Shown here: positions 1 to 8,426 of the stretch, in pieces
How the letters are laid out: every line of letters begins with the position of its first letter
Numbering within the stretch: position 1 is the stretch's first letter
Assembly (NCBI RefSeq): GCF_009711125.1
Contig: NZ_WMIB01000007.1
Location: forward strand, 78,945-142,944
Length of the DNA stretch: 64,000 nucleotides
Reading direction: 5' to 3'
Origin: Metabacillus mangrovi
Lineage (GTDB): Bacteria; Bacillota; Bacilli; Bacillales; Bacillaceae
Notes under the pieces: generated by a model
Database searches by the model: none
Seen by the model: only the letters and a program-made list of their open reading frames with translations
What the model was told of the DNA's origin: nothing
Position numbers and translations under genes: made by a program

Positions 1-1
1 G

Positions 2-397
2 GAAAAAGTCATCCAGGTGAATCTCATGGGTTCTTATTATGTAACCCGTGCCGTGCTCCCGGGAATGATCGAGCGGAAAACAGGAGATATCATTAACATT
101 TCATCTACAGCCGGGCAAAAAGGAGCACCCGCAACAAGCGCCTACAGTGCTTCAAAGTTCGGTCTGCTTGGCCTGACCGAGTCTCTTGCGCTGGAAGTAC
201 GCAAGCATAACATCCGCGTCTCCGCCCTCACGCCGAGCACAGTTGCGACCGACCTCGCCATTGACAACAAACTGACAGACGGTGACCCGGATAAGGTGAT
301 GCAGGCAGAAGACATTGCCGAGTTCATCGTTGCCCAGCTGAAATTAAACAAACGGACGTTTATCAAATCTGCCGGACTTTGGTCTACCAACCCTTAA
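2..397 (+). CDS. FabG-like short-chain dehydrogenase (3-ketoacyl-ACP reductase family), 5' end outside window
   Basis: Only the C-terminal 131 or so residues are present; the frame is open to the left edge, so the Rossmann TGxxxGIG motif is outside the window. Visible SDR features are the NxxG segment (VNLMGSYY), the catalytic Ser in IINISSTAG and the YxxxK pair in SAYSASK, followed by a typical C-terminal region. The family reduces keto groups with NAD(P)H in the cytosol. The C-terminus ([12 protein letters not shown]) resembles Bacillaceae proteins annotated as 3-ketoacyl-ACP reductases, but the true substrate is not known from sequence. It converges with the acetyltransferase gene and shares a terminator with it. 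Confidence 0.85.
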   Translation, partial: EKVIQVNLMGSYYVTRAVLPGMIERKTGDIINISSTAGQKGAPATSAYSASKFGLLGLTESLALEVRKHNIRVSALTPSTVATDLAIDNKLTDGDPDKVMQAEDIAEFIVAQLKLNKRTFIKSAGLWSTNP

Positions 398-403
398 ATC
401 CCG

Positions 404-431
404 ACAGCTCTCAAACAGAGAGCTGTTTTTC
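404..431. terminator. Bidirectional intrinsic terminator
   Basis: A 9-base-pair stem (ACAGCTCTC at 404-412 with 418-426), 5-base loop and T-run follow the SDR gene. The stem contains the stop codon of the convergent acetyltransferase gene. Confidence 0.8.
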
Positions 432-1013
432 TTTGATCCGCTTCTGCAAATGAGCTTTCACAGCCGGCCATTCATCATCAACGATCGAGTAAAGCACCGC
501 GTTCCGGATGTGGCCGCTCTCCAATATTCTTTCTTTCCGCAGAATTCCTTCCTTCTTCGCTCCAATCCGTTCGATCGCTTTCTGTGAACGGACATTCCGC
601 TCATCCGTCTTCAATTGCACTCTGATCACATTCAATGTTTCAAAGCAATAGCGCAGCAGCAGAAATTTGCACTCGGAATTCACATATGTTCCGGCAAACC
701 TTTTGCCATACCATGTTGCCCCCAGCTCACAGGACCTCTGGCTGAAATCCAGTTCATACAGGCTCGTTGTTCCGGCAAGCTCTCCTGTTTCGTTCAGCGT
801 CACAGCAAACGGCAGGGCTTTTCCATCTGCCCGCTTTTGTATCTGCCCTTCAAGCTTGCGCTTCATTTCCTTCGCCGTGGAAATTCCTCCAAGCATATAC
901 GTCCATACGTCAGGATCACTTATCGCAAAGAGCTGATCTGCATGCTCTGCTTCGAGGGGGATCAGCGTAACCGACTCCCCTTTTATAACCGGATGATGAA
1001 GGAAAGGATTCAT
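411..1013 (-). CDS. GNAT-family N-acetyltransferase (RimJ/RimL type)
   Basis: 200 residues, the usual length for RimJ/RimL-like GNAT proteins. The N-terminal segment (LIPLEAEHADQLF) and the C-terminal stretch with VIRVQLKTDERNVRSQKAIERIG are the acetyl-CoA-binding part of this group; N/S/A residues in NVRSQKAIERIGA match the motif A/B region. Family members acetylate protein N-termini or small amines using acetyl-CoA; the acceptor cannot be predicted. An AAAAGGAG ribosome binding site precedes the ATG. It is a single gene, convergent with the upstream SDR and divergent from yocH. Confidence 0.85.
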   Translation of the reverse strand: MNPFLHHPVIKGESVTLIPLEAEHADQLFAISDPDVWTYMLGGISTAKEMKRKLEGQIQKRADGKALPFAVTLNETGELAGTTSLYELDFSQRSCELGATWYGKRFAGTYVNSECKFLLLRYCFETLNVIRVQLKTDERNVRSQKAIERIGAKKEGILRKERILESGHIRNAVLYSIVDDEWPAVKAHLQKRIKEKQLSV

Positions 1014-1390
1014 TTCGATGCTCCTTTTCTCTGTTTTAAGACTGTTTCTCCCTCAATGCAGCATTTCCTCTTATTATTTTACATTCGCTATCCATCTCCT
1101 CCTTGGTCCTATATGCTTACTCTATTAAATTCTGTCGGGTAACCCATTCAAAAGTGCCATTTTGAATTATTATTCTATGTTATCTTTTTCCTTTCAGAAT
1201 ATAGTCTTTCTCCGGAAAGTGCTGTCATTCCCTCTATGAAAGTCTTTATCCACCTACCTTTTCATTCATTTGAAGAGGAAATATTACTTGATGAAACGTT
1301 TTTGTAACATAAATAGAAACTGATTGAAACAAGTCTGTCATATAAATCTAGTAATATTAGCCATCATATACATAAAGGGGACTAGGACTT
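1014..1390. other. Intergenic region between the divergent acetyltransferase and yocH genes
   Basis: About 375 A/T-rich bases without a convincing gene. TGTAAC at 1303-1308 followed five bases later by TAGAAA resembles a degenerate WalR site (TGTWAH-N5-TGTWAH). This would fit yocH, a known WalRK target in B. subtilis, but the second half-site is poor. Confidence 0.35.
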
Positions 1391-2161
1391 TTGAAGAAGT
1401 TTATTTTGACGACCGGTGCCGCTTTGTTCTTGTCGATTGGATTCTCTGCTAATGCCTCCGCAGCTGCCTATAATGTTAAATCCGGAGATTCTCTTTGGAA
1501 AATTGCCCAGAAGCATAATGTCACGGTGAATCAAATTAAATCGTGGAACAGTTTGAAATCCGATTTGATTAAAGTAAATCAAAAGTTGACCATCTCACCG
1601 TCTTCCGGATCAAAAGCAGCACCAGCTAAAGCGAAACCTGCTCCAAAAGGAGCTTCCACTGTTTATACAGTTAAATCCGGTGATTCTCTATGGAAAATCG
1701 CCCAGAAGCATAAAGTTTCAGTGAGCCAGATTAAATCCTGGAATAACCTGAAATCCGATACCATCCGCATTAATCAGAAGCTTGCCGTTTCTTCATCCGC
1801 TGCTAAGAAAGCTGCACCGGTAAAGAAGGCTGCACCTGTTAAAAAAGCAGCTGCTCCACAAGGTGCATACAAAACGCTGACGGTTACATCAACAGCCTAT
1901 ACTGCCAGCTGCAGAGGATGCAGCGGCATTACAGCAACCGGCATCAATCTTAAGAAAAATCCAAACGCAAAAGTCATTTCCGTTGATCCAAACGTGATTC
2001 CGCTCGGCTCAAAAGTGTATGTTCCGGGCTACGGAATGGCCGTTGCTGCGGACAAGGGCAGCGCCATCAAGCGCAACAAAATCGACATCTTCTTCGCTTC
2101 CAAAAGCACCGCTATCAACTGGGGCGTAAAGAAAGTAACGATTAAGGTTTATAAGAAATAA
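1391..2161 (+). CDS. yocH: Secreted LysM-3D-domain cell wall protein (YocH-like)
   Basis: 256 residues. A signal peptide (about 1-25, ending NASA) is followed by two LysM peptidoglycan-binding modules (about 27-70 and 91-134, each with VKSGDSLWKIAQKH), an Ala/Lys/Pro-rich linker with APVKKAA repeats and a C-terminal 3D domain (about 160-256). The 3D domain keeps the Asp residues in VDPNVIPLGS, AADKGSA and KIDIFF that name the family. YocH-type proteins act as muralytic enzymes (amidase or lytic transglycosylase-like) in the wall. The start is TTG, chosen because AAAGGGG lies 10 bases upstream and the signal peptide begins there. A strong terminator follows. Confidence 0.9.
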   Translation: MKKFILTTGAALFLSIGFSANASAAAYNVKSGDSLWKIAQKHNVTVNQIKSWNSLKSDLIKVNQKLTISPSSGSKAAPAKAKPAPKGASTVYTVKSGDSLWKIAQKHKVSVSQIKSWNNLKSDTIRINQKLAVSSSAAKKAAPVKKAAPVKKAAAPQGAYKTLTVTSTAYTASCRGCSGITATGINLKKNPNAKVISVDPNVIPLGSKVYVPGYGMAVAADKGSAIKRNKIDIFFASKSTAINWGVKKVTIKVYKK

Positions 2162-2168
2162 TTGAGAA

Positions 2169-2194
2169 GGGGCCATCTGCTGATGGCCCCTTTT
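2169..2194 (+). terminator. Intrinsic terminator of yocH
   Basis: Perfect 9-base-pair G/C-rich stem (GGGGCCATC with GATGGCCCC), 4-base loop and four T residues. Confidence 0.9.
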
Positions 2195-2264
2195 GCATTG
2201 CATTCCGTTCAGGAGACTGTGCTGTTTTTGCTCGCATAAACGTTCAAACAGATTGCAGATAGGA

Positions 2265-3530
2265 TCATCCGCCATGGGATTCGTTTCTCTTCAAAAAAAC
2301 TTTAACCTCGGTTCCCACACCAGGCTGGCTTGCATATACCGTTTTCCCGCCCATTGCTTCAATTATGCTGAGCGACACCATCGTCCCAAGGCCGGTTCCT
2401 TCTTCTTTTGTAGAGTAATAGAGGCTGCCGATCCTGGCCAGCTGTTCCGTTGTCATCCCTTTGCCCGTATCTGAAATTTTAATCTCTGCTTCAGTCCCTG
2501 CCGCTGATAGAGTTACACTGACTCTTCCGCCAGGCGGAGTCGCTTCAATGGCATTCTTCATCAAATTGATCACGGCCTGGCGCAGCTTGTTCCGATCTGT
2601 CCGGATTTGAATACCGGTCTCCATCTTTCCAGTCAGAGCCACGCTTTTCTTTATTGAAAGCGGGTTGAGCAGCTGCACCATATCATCTAAAAACTCTCCC
2701 AAGTCAAACACTTCCATCTTTTCAAGCTTTGGTTTTGCGAAATTCAGGTAATCACTGATGATTGCCTCAGCCCTGTCAAGTTCACTTAACACCAGCGGCA
2801 AATAGGGGAATTTCCCCTGCCGGTCATCTGCCTGCATCAGCTGAAGGAAACCTTTGACTACCGTGAGCGGGTTTCTTACTTCATGGGCAATCGATGCAGC
2901 CATCTCTCCAAGCGTATTCAGCTTTTCCGCCCGGAAGATCTTCTCCTGCATCCGGAACCGTTCCATGCTGGCTTCATGAAGCAAAGCAGCAAATCCGGCC
3001 CCTGTAATCTGAATGAGCCCGAATACAGCAACGAAATAAAGCAGCTTCGCGGGAATAAAACCGAATCCATCTGAAAAGTTTAAATAGCCTATAAGAATAA
3101 GCAGTTGAACAAAGACTGTCCAAACCCCGGCCAGCATGGCCCACATCAGCCTCTTCCACTTCCATTCGTAACGATTAAACTTTGCTGAAATCAAGACAGG
3201 CCCTATAGCCGCAATAAAGGCAGAAAAAATACCGAAAACAAGTGCCTCTCCCCCTGCATAAATTCTGGCCGCCAGTAACAACCCCAGCGCAGTGAAACCG
3301 CCCCTCATTCCCCCATATAGAAAGGCAAGAATGAGCGGCACATAACGCAGGTCCCAATACAGCCCAAAGCTTTCGTATGCAAAAAGTATACATAAAGAAC
3401 CGGTAAGACCATGAAGAATGCCAACAAAAAATGATGGGCGCCCGATCGGCCTGTGAGAAAAGAACAGGCTGTGGATTAAAACAGGTGCCAGCACAATCAG
3501 TACATGCAGCAATAATTTTTCTACAATCAT
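2265..3530 (-). CDS. Membrane sporulation-type sensor histidine kinase (KinB-like)
   Basis: 421 residues. The N-terminal 185 residues form about six membrane segments of the 5TM-5TMR_LYT type. They are followed by a HisKA domain with the phospho-acceptor H216 in SIAHEVRNPLTVVKGF and an HATPase with the N-box (NLMKNAIEA), DTGKGM and GTGLG motifs. Length, topology and H-box match KinB, which starts the Spo0F-Spo0B-Spo0A phosphorelay in B. subtilis. The kinase class is clear; the KinB assignment is by similarity. There is no partner regulator gene beside it, as expected for a phosphorelay kinase. A SigH-like promoter lies upstream. The ribosome binding site (GGGGTAGAG) is weak. Confidence 0.85.
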   Translation of the reverse strand: MIVEKLLLHVLIVLAPVLIHSLFFSHRPIGRPSFFVGILHGLTGSLCILFAYESFGLYWDLRYVPLILAFLYGGMRGGFTALGLLLAARIYAGGEALVFGIFSAFIAAIGPVLISAKFNRYEWKWKRLMWAMLAGVWTVFVQLLILIGYLNFSDGFGFIPAKLLYFVAVFGLIQITGAGFAALLHEASMERFRMQEKIFRAEKLNTLGEMAASIAHEVRNPLTVVKGFLQLMQADDRQGKFPYLPLVLSELDRAEAIISDYLNFAKPKLEKMEVFDLGEFLDDMVQLLNPLSIKKSVALTGKMETGIQIRTDRNKLRQAVINLMKNAIEATPPGGRVSVTLSAAGTEAEIKISDTGKGMTTEQLARIGSLYYSTKEEGTGLGTMVSLSIIEAMGGKTVYASQPGVGTEVKVFLKRNESHGG

Positions 3531-3564
3531 CTTCTCTACCCCGCGTGTACATTTTACCGGATAT

Positions 3565-3591
3565 ATACGACATTTGAGTCGAATTTCCTCT
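3565..3591 (-). promoter_or_regulatory. SigH-like promoter of the KinB-like kinase
   Basis: Reading the minus strand, AGAGGAAAT (perfect to RNAGGAWWW) is followed by an 11-base spacer and GTCGTAT (one mismatch to RNNGAAT). The predicted start site lies about 25 bases upstream of the kinase start codon. Confidence 0.55.
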
Positions 3592-3689
3592 TTTAAAGGG
3601 TCACTTTGTCCTGATTATGAATACATGCACCTCTCCAAAAAGACGGCGTATAGTACTGCATGAGCCTGATGAAGCAGGGGTGAAACGGG

Positions 3690-4442
3690 ATGTATTGGGT
3701 TAGACAAAAACCTTTCTATAATAAAGAGCTTGCTGAATTTCTTCTTCATATGTGTGTTTACGCTTACCGCCAATATGTTAACAACGGCCCAATAGAACCC
3801 ATTCCCGGTTTTAAGCTGGTTCATTCCTTTAAAGCAAAAGCAAACGGTATACCTGAATGGTTCGGTTTTATTTTGGAATCTGATGATGCGATCGTTATTG
3901 CTTTCAGGGGAACTCAATCGGATGCTGACTGGGTTGCTGATGCTTCCATTAGCCAGACTCCCTTTCTGTATGGAAACAACGGGGGGCTTGTGCATTCCGG
4001 ATTTCAATCGGTGTATGCCTCGTGCCGGGACGAAATCTTCAAGAAGTATGCACTGCTTTCCAAACAGAAAAATCTGTTCATAACCGGACACAGCCTTGGC
4101 GGGGCACTCGCCATCCTGCATGCTGCCGATGCAGCGCTGAATGCCGGCTTCCGCTCCATTGTTATGTACAACTACGGAGCACCGAGAGTCGGGGACGGCC
4201 GGTTCGCATCCTTTTATGACCAGGCGGTTCCAAACAGCATCCGCTTTGTTAACACAGCCGATCTCGTTCCAAAGCTTCCTCCTTTTGTTGTTTATAATCC
4301 ACTCAGCAAAACTACTTTTTTTTACCAGCATGTGCAAACTCCTTTCTCCTTTACGGCCGATACCGGATCGATAGCCGGAAATCATATGCCGGATACCTAT
4401 TTTTCAGGGATTGAGGGAATGGCCAGATTGGCTTATAGGTAA
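3690..4442 (+). CDS. Class 3 lipase (alpha/beta hydrolase)
   Basis: 250 residues, whole Lipase_3 domain. The nucleophile elbow GHSLGG places the catalytic serine at S135; D191 in NTADLVPKLP and H232 in GNHMPDTYF complete the likely triad, and AFRGTQSD gives the oxyanion region. The enzyme should hydrolyse acylglycerols or related esters. No signal peptide is seen, so it is probably cytoplasmic or exported by a non-classical route. The start has an AGGGGTG ribosome binding site. The gene stands alone between the KinB-like kinase and cstA. Confidence 0.9.
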   Translation: MYWVRQKPFYNKELAEFLLHMCVYAYRQYVNNGPIEPIPGFKLVHSFKAKANGIPEWFGFILESDDAIVIAFRGTQSDADWVADASISQTPFLYGNNGGLVHSGFQSVYASCRDEIFKKYALLSKQKNLFITGHSLGGALAILHAADAALNAGFRSIVMYNYGAPRVGDGRFASFYDQAVPNSIRFVNTADLVPKLPPFVVYNPLSKTTFFYQHVQTPFSFTADTGSIAGNHMPDTYFSGIEGMARLAYR

Positions 4443-4536
4443 AGGAACGTGAAACAAAATCTGCCAAAATATTTATTTTAATTTTCAGAATAGTGTAATA
4501 CAATTACCCTTATATAGGAATAGGGGGAATGTACAT

Positions 4537-6612
4537 ATGAAGGCATTAAAGTCCATCCTGATTTGGGGACTGATTTCTGCTGCCGGTGCGGCAGGATTCG
4601 GTGTCCTTGCATTAAACAGAGGCGAATCCATCAATGCAATTTGGCTGCTTGTCGCTGCACTCAGCGTATATGCAATCGCTTACCGTTTTTACAGCCGCTT
4701 CATTGCCAGAAAAGTTTTTGAGCTGGACGATAACCGAAAGACCCCCGCAGAAACAGAGAATGACGGAAAAGATTATGTCCCGACGAACAAGTGGGTCCTC
4801 TTCGGACATCACTTTGCAGCGATAGCAGGAGCGGGTCCACTTGTCGGGCCTATCCTTGCTGCCCAGATGGGCTACCTGCCGGGCACCATCTGGATTGTTG
4901 CGGGAGTGGTCCTTGCCGGTGCAGTTCAGGATTTTGTCATTCTTTTCGGCTCCATGAGACGGAAAGGCAAATCGCTCGGCGAGATGATTAAAGAAGAAAT
5001 CGGCCCTGTCACAGGCATCATCGCCATGGTCGGCATTCTCGGAATCATGATCATCCTGCTTGCTGTACTTGCACTCGTAGTGGTCAAGGCGCTTGTCGGC
5101 AGTCCATGGGGAATGTTTACGATTGCAGCGACCATTCCAATCGCCATCTTCATGGGAGTCTACATGCGGTATATCCGCCCGGGCCGTGTAGGAGAGGGCT
5201 CTATTATCGGCGGTGCTCTTCTGATCGCTTCCATCATCCTCGGCCAATATGTATCCCAGAATCCCTCGCTTGCAAAACTGTTTACTTTTAATGGGGAAAC
5301 CATTGCTCTCTTAATGATTGGCTACGGCTTCATCGCATCTGTTATCCCTGTATGGCTTTTGCTTGCACCAAGGGATTATTTGAGTACTTTTCTGAAAATC
5401 GGAACCATCGCCGGTCTTGCCCTCGGAATTCTTTTCGTGGCACCGGATTTACAAATGCCTGCCGCAACGCAGTTCGTTGATGGGACAGGCCCTGTCTTCG
5501 CAGGAAACCTCTTCCCCTTCCTGTTCATCACCATCGCATGTGGTGCTGTATCCGGCTTCCATGCCTTAGTGTCCTCAGGCACAACACCGAAGATGATCGA
5601 GCGGGAGAGTCATGCAAGGCCCATCGGGTATGGCGCGATGCTCACCGAATCATTTGTTGCTGTCATGGCCTTGATCGCGGCGTGCGTTCTGAGCCCTGGA
5701 ATTTATTTTGCCATCAACAGTCCGCCGGCGGTCATTGGAACAGACGCTGTATCAGCTGCTGCGGCTGTATCCAACTGGGGCTTTACCATCACTCCGGACG
5801 ACCTGACCAATCTGGCTGATGATGTCGGAGAAGAAACGATCCAGTCCCGTACAGGAGGAGCTCCAACACTTGCCATCGGAATGGCTGTTATTTTTTCAAG
5901 CTTCCTTGGCGGAAAAGCGATGATGGCCTTCTGGTATCATTTTGCCATCCTGTTTGAAGCTCTGTTCATCCTCACTACCATTGACGCCGGAACACGCGTC
6001 GGCCGCTTCATGATCCAGGATTTGATCGGACAGGCTTACAAACCCTTTGCACGAACCGACTTCCTTCCTGCCAACCTGATTGCGACCGCCCTGTGCGTTC
6101 TGGGATGGGGCTACTTTCTTTACCAGGGTGTCGTCGACCCGCTTGGAGGAATCAATACCCTGTGGCCGCTTTTCGGAATCGCCAACCAAATGCTTGCAGC
6201 CATCGCGCTCCTGCTCGGTACCACCATCCTCTTTAAAATGGGGAAAAAAGCGTATGTATGGGTCACCCTGCTCCCTACCACATGGATCCTGATTGTAACG
6301 ATGACAGCAGGCTGGCAGAAACTCTTTCATGAAAATCCTAAAATCGGCTTCCTGTCCCACGCCCAAGTGTTCAGCGACGCCCGCGGCAAAGGCGAAATTC
6401 TGGCCCCGGCCGCCACCCAGGCCCAGATGAACCAAATCATCCTGAACGACTATATCAACGCCGGTCTATGCGCCTTCTTCATGATTGTCGTCATCGCTGT
6501 CCTGATCTCCGCCGTCCGCATGTGGATCCGCGTCTTCAAAAAACAGGACACCACACTTCATGAAGCACCGTACATCCCACGCGAGGAAGGAGAATTCAAA
6601 CACTATGCTTAA
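4537..6612 (+). CDS. cstA: Carbon starvation protein CstA (peptide/pyruvate transporter)
   Basis: 691 residues, full CstA length, with many hydrophobic segments along its length. The family hallmark stretch VPTNKWVLFGHHFAAIAGAG, the following GPLVGP segment and the C-terminal five-TM CstA domain are all present. CstA proteins take up peptides or pyruvate in the cytoplasmic membrane when preferred carbon runs out. The ATG follows a TAGGGGGAA ribosome binding site. The stop codon overlaps the start of the small ybdD-like gene by eight bases, the usual cstA-ybdD arrangement. Confidence 0.95.
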   Translation: MKALKSILIWGLISAAGAAGFGVLALNRGESINAIWLLVAALSVYAIAYRFYSRFIARKVFELDDNRKTPAETENDGKDYVPTNKWVLFGHHFAAIAGAGPLVGPILAAQMGYLPGTIWIVAGVVLAGAVQDFVILFGSMRRKGKSLGEMIKEEIGPVTGIIAMVGILGIMIILLAVLALVVVKALVGSPWGMFTIAATIPIAIFMGVYMRYIRPGRVGEGSIIGGALLIASIILGQYVSQNPSLAKLFTFNGETIALLMIGYGFIASVIPVWLLLAPRDYLSTFLKIGTIAGLALGILFVAPDLQMPAATQFVDGTGPVFAGNLFPFLFITIACGAVSGFHALVSSGTTPKMIERESHARPIGYGAMLTESFVAVMALIAACVLSPGIYFAINSPPAVIGTDAVSAAAAVSNWGFTITPDDLTNLADDVGEETIQSRTGGAPTLAIGMAVIFSSFLGGKAMMAFWYHFAILFEALFILTTIDAGTRVGRFMIQDLIGQAYKPFARTDFLPANLIATALCVLGWGYFLYQGVVDPLGGINTLWPLFGIANQMLAAIALLLGTTILFKMGKKAYVWVTLLPTTWILIVTMTAGWQKLFHENPKIGFLSHAQVFSDARGKGEILAPAATQAQMNQIILNDYINAGLCAFFMIVVIAVLISAVRMWIRVFKKQDTTLHEAPYIPREEGEFKHYA

Positions 6613-6808
6613 ACGCCTGGCTGCCATCCTGAAACACCGAAAGCAATTCTTCAACCTGCTCGTCGGCGTCCCATGCTATGAAACCTACGTCACACACATG
6701 CAAACCCGCCATCCCGGCGAGCCTGTCAAAACCAGAAAAGAATTCTTCTGCGAAGCACAGGAAGAACGATACAATGCTAAAGGCGGCAAAGTGTCCAGGT
6801 GCTGCTGA
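6605..6808 (+). CDS. Small CstA partner, YbdD/YjiX family (DUF466)
   Basis: 67 residues. The family signature is clear: LVGVPCYETYVTHM, then HPGEPVKTRKEFF and a C-terminal RCC. The start was set at the ATG 12 bases after AAGGAG; it overlaps the cstA stop, suggesting translational coupling. In E. coli the homologues are co-encoded with the CstA and BtsT transporters and are needed for their activity. The cytosolic location and subunit role are inferred from that pairing. Confidence 0.9.
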   Translation: MLKRLAAILKHRKQFFNLLVGVPCYETYVTHMQTRHPGEPVKTRKEFFCEAQEERYNAKGGKVSRCC

Positions 6809-6819
6809 GAAAAATGGAA

Positions 6820-6845
6820 AACCGCCTTCAAGGAGGCGGTTTTTT
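6820..6845 (+). terminator. Intrinsic terminator of cstA-ybdD
   Basis: 8-base-pair stem AACCGCCT/AGGCGGTT with a 6-base loop and a T-run. Confidence 0.85.
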
Positions 6846-7197
6846 GATGGAATTGGTTTTTTTGAGGGTGGATGAGAAGGTGGGGCTGACTGGCAGGTGA
6901 AGGGGGCTGAAGGGGTATTCGGTCTGAGTGGGGTTAGGGTTTGTATGAGATTGGGGGATGAACAGGGGGTGAGGGGAACGGGGCTTTGCACTGACCCCAC
7001 ATGCTTTAAAGCACAGCGGGACAAAGACCCGAAGCTGTGAGCCTATATGCAGCAAGGACTTCGAGAAGTGGTGCCAGAGCTTTAGTACTTTAGCAGAGCG
7101 GGGGTCAGAGAGACCCGCCGTCTCCATTCAGAGTAATATCGTACGGGTGCACGGCCCAAATCTTTCTCCCGCCCCATCCCCCATTCCCCATCCCATC
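6846..7197. other. Gene-free G-rich region with two related hairpin units
   Basis: The first half (about 6865-6985) is strikingly G-rich on the plus strand. It is followed by two related segments (7003-7030 and 7079-7116) that each begin GCTTTA and end in GACCC after a GCGGG core; the second contains a GCGGGGGTC/GACCCGC hairpin at 7098-7118. Open frames here look like shadows: no ribosome binding site, no recognisable product. Confidence 0.5.
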
Positions 7198-7227
7198 CCC
7201 AAAAACAAAAACCCCCACATTGGGGGT
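7198..7227 (-). terminator. Intrinsic terminator of the PfpI-family gene
   Basis: ACCCCC/GGGGGT stem (7211-7216 with 7222-7227), T-rich tail on the minus strand. Confidence 0.8.
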
Positions 7228-7234
7228 CCATTCT

Positions 7235-7762
7235 CTATTCCATGCCTGCCAGCAGGTCTGCGAATTCTTTGGCGTATTGCGGCAGGTCTGGCGGGCGGCG
7301 GCTGGAGACGATGTGGCCGTCGGTGATGACGGCGACGTCGTGCCAGATGGCGCCGGCGTTGGTCATATCATCTTTGATTCCGGGAGTGCTGGTGACGTTG
7401 CGGCCTTTCAGGATACCGGCTGAGATGAGGACCCAGCCTGCATGGCAGATTTGGCCGATTGGTTTTTCGTGTTTGTCCATATATCGAACCATTTCAAGTA
7501 CTTCCGGGTAGCGGCGGAGCTTGTCCGGTGACCAGCCGCCCGGTACAAGGATGGCGTCATATTCTTCTGGGCTGATATCAGCGAAGGCAAAATCGGATGT
7601 GACGGGAACGCCATATTTTCCTATATAGGTTTCATTGGCTTTTTCTCCGGCAATGTGAACCGTTGCCCCTTCTTCCTGCAGACGAAGCACGGGATACCAT
7701 AGTTCCAGGTCTTCAAATTCACTGCTGACGAGCTGAATGACTTTTTTGTTTTCGAGTCTCAT
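7235..7762 (-). CDS. PfpI/DJ-1 family protein (general stress type)
   Basis: 175 residues, a single DJ-1/PfpI domain. The nucleophile is C106 in GQICHAGW with H107 next to it, and the supporting Glu is in SSEFEDLELW. Members act as deglycases or chaperone-like hydrolases in the cytosol; the exact activity is not visible. The start was set at the ATG at 7762 because GGAGGTG (7771-7777) lies 8 bases before it, whereas the TTG at 7768 would sit only two bases from that site. It follows the XRE regulator gene on the same strand by 48 bases and may be co-transcribed. Confidence 0.9.
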   Translation of the reverse strand: MRLENKKVIQLVSSEFEDLELWYPVLRLQEEGATVHIAGEKANETYIGKYGVPVTSDFAFADISPEEYDAILVPGGWSPDKLRRYPEVLEMVRYMDKHEKPIGQICHAGWVLISAGILKGRNVTSTPGIKDDMTNAGAIWHDVAVITDGHIVSSRRPPDLPQYAKEFADLLAGME

Positions 7763-7810
7763 GTGCAAAACACCTCCATGGATAGTATATCATGGAGACA
7801 GAGCATACCT

Positions 7811-8152
7811 TCAATCATTCTGGCTTGCTGCGTTCCTCAGCTTTCGAATAATCGAGGTGATGATGCTGATTTCATCCTGCGAAACCGTTTGTCCATCCAA
7901 TACAACATCGTATTTTACGAGAAGGTTGTTGGATTGCAGGTCGATGACTTCTTTGCTCCGGGTATCCGAGACAAGCAAATCACTGATTTCCACTCCATAC
8001 ACCTCTGCGATTTTCTTCAAAAGTGAAATTGAGGGAACATACAGTCCCCGTTCAATTTTTGATAGATTGCTGTAGTCATAATTTACTTTTTTGGCAAGGC
8101 TTTGAAGGGTATCGCCATTGCATTTTCTGATTTCTTTTATACGGTTTTCCAT
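7811..8152 (-). CDS. XRE-family transcriptional regulator
   Basis: 113 residues. The N-terminal helix-turn-helix covers about residues 5-60 (TLQSLAKKVNYDYSNLSKIERG is a typical HTH_3 recognition segment), followed by IPSISLLKKIAEVYGVEISDLL. The C-terminal 45 residues are unassigned and probably mediate dimerisation or sensing. The ATG has a GAGGT site upstream. The target is unknown; the nearest candidate is the PfpI-family gene immediately downstream. Confidence 0.85.
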   Translation of the reverse strand: MENRIKEIRKCNGDTLQSLAKKVNYDYSNLSKIERGLYVPSISLLKKIAEVYGVEISDLLVSDTRSKEVIDLQSNNLLVKYDVVLDGQTVSQDEISIITSIIRKLRNAASQND

Positions 8153-8175
8153 ACGAACGACCTCACTTCTATCCT

Positions 8176-8204
8176 ATTGTACCTATTGGCCGCTGCATAG
8201 TGAA
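8176..8204 (-). promoter_or_regulatory. SigA-type promoter of the XRE regulator
   Basis: Minus strand TTCACT, 17-base spacer, TACAAT, ending about 24 bases before the start codon. Confidence 0.4.
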
Positions 8205-8366
8205 TATTGCAATGTTTATTTGGGTATTCTAGAAAATTTTAATGTGGTTTTGGTGACAATAACCAAATTTACGCATAGATTATTGATGAGGATACCTTTT
8301 AAAGGAAACCTCTTCTCACTTCTTCTACGCATTGCTTTGAGGGGCAATGCCTTCCTTCTGACATAT

Positions 8367-8426
8367 AAAAAAGAACAGAAGAAACTGTGCCTGTGTATTA
8401 GCGGGACAGTTTCCCCTGTTCTTTTT
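8367..8426. terminator. Long inverted repeat acting as terminator of the 40-codon gene
   Basis: Outer arm AAAAAAGAACAG (8367-8378) pairs with 8416-8426 and inner arm GAAACTGT (8381-8388) pairs with ACAGTTTC (8406-8413), separated by a 2x2 internal loop. A/T tracts at both ends make it usable in both directions. It contains the last codons and stop of the small gene at 8398-8520. Confidence 0.7.

Noticed and set aside
615..1142. A 175-codon open frame opposite the acetyltransferase gene
   Set aside because: It is antisense to a good GNAT match and has no start signal.
3575..3590. Single GTCGAATTTCCTC near kinB as an array leader
   Set aside because: No 20-base repeated cores follow it; the sequence is explained by the SigH-like promoter.
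4612..6435. Long open frames antisense to cstA
   Set aside because: They are shadows of a strongly supported membrane protein gene and have no ribosome binding sites or domains.
6596..7127. Open frames of 99 and 142 codons on the minus strand of the G-rich region
   Set aside because: Pro/Ser-rich low-complexity translations of G-rich DNA, overlapping the ybdD gene or the hairpin units, with no ribosome binding site.
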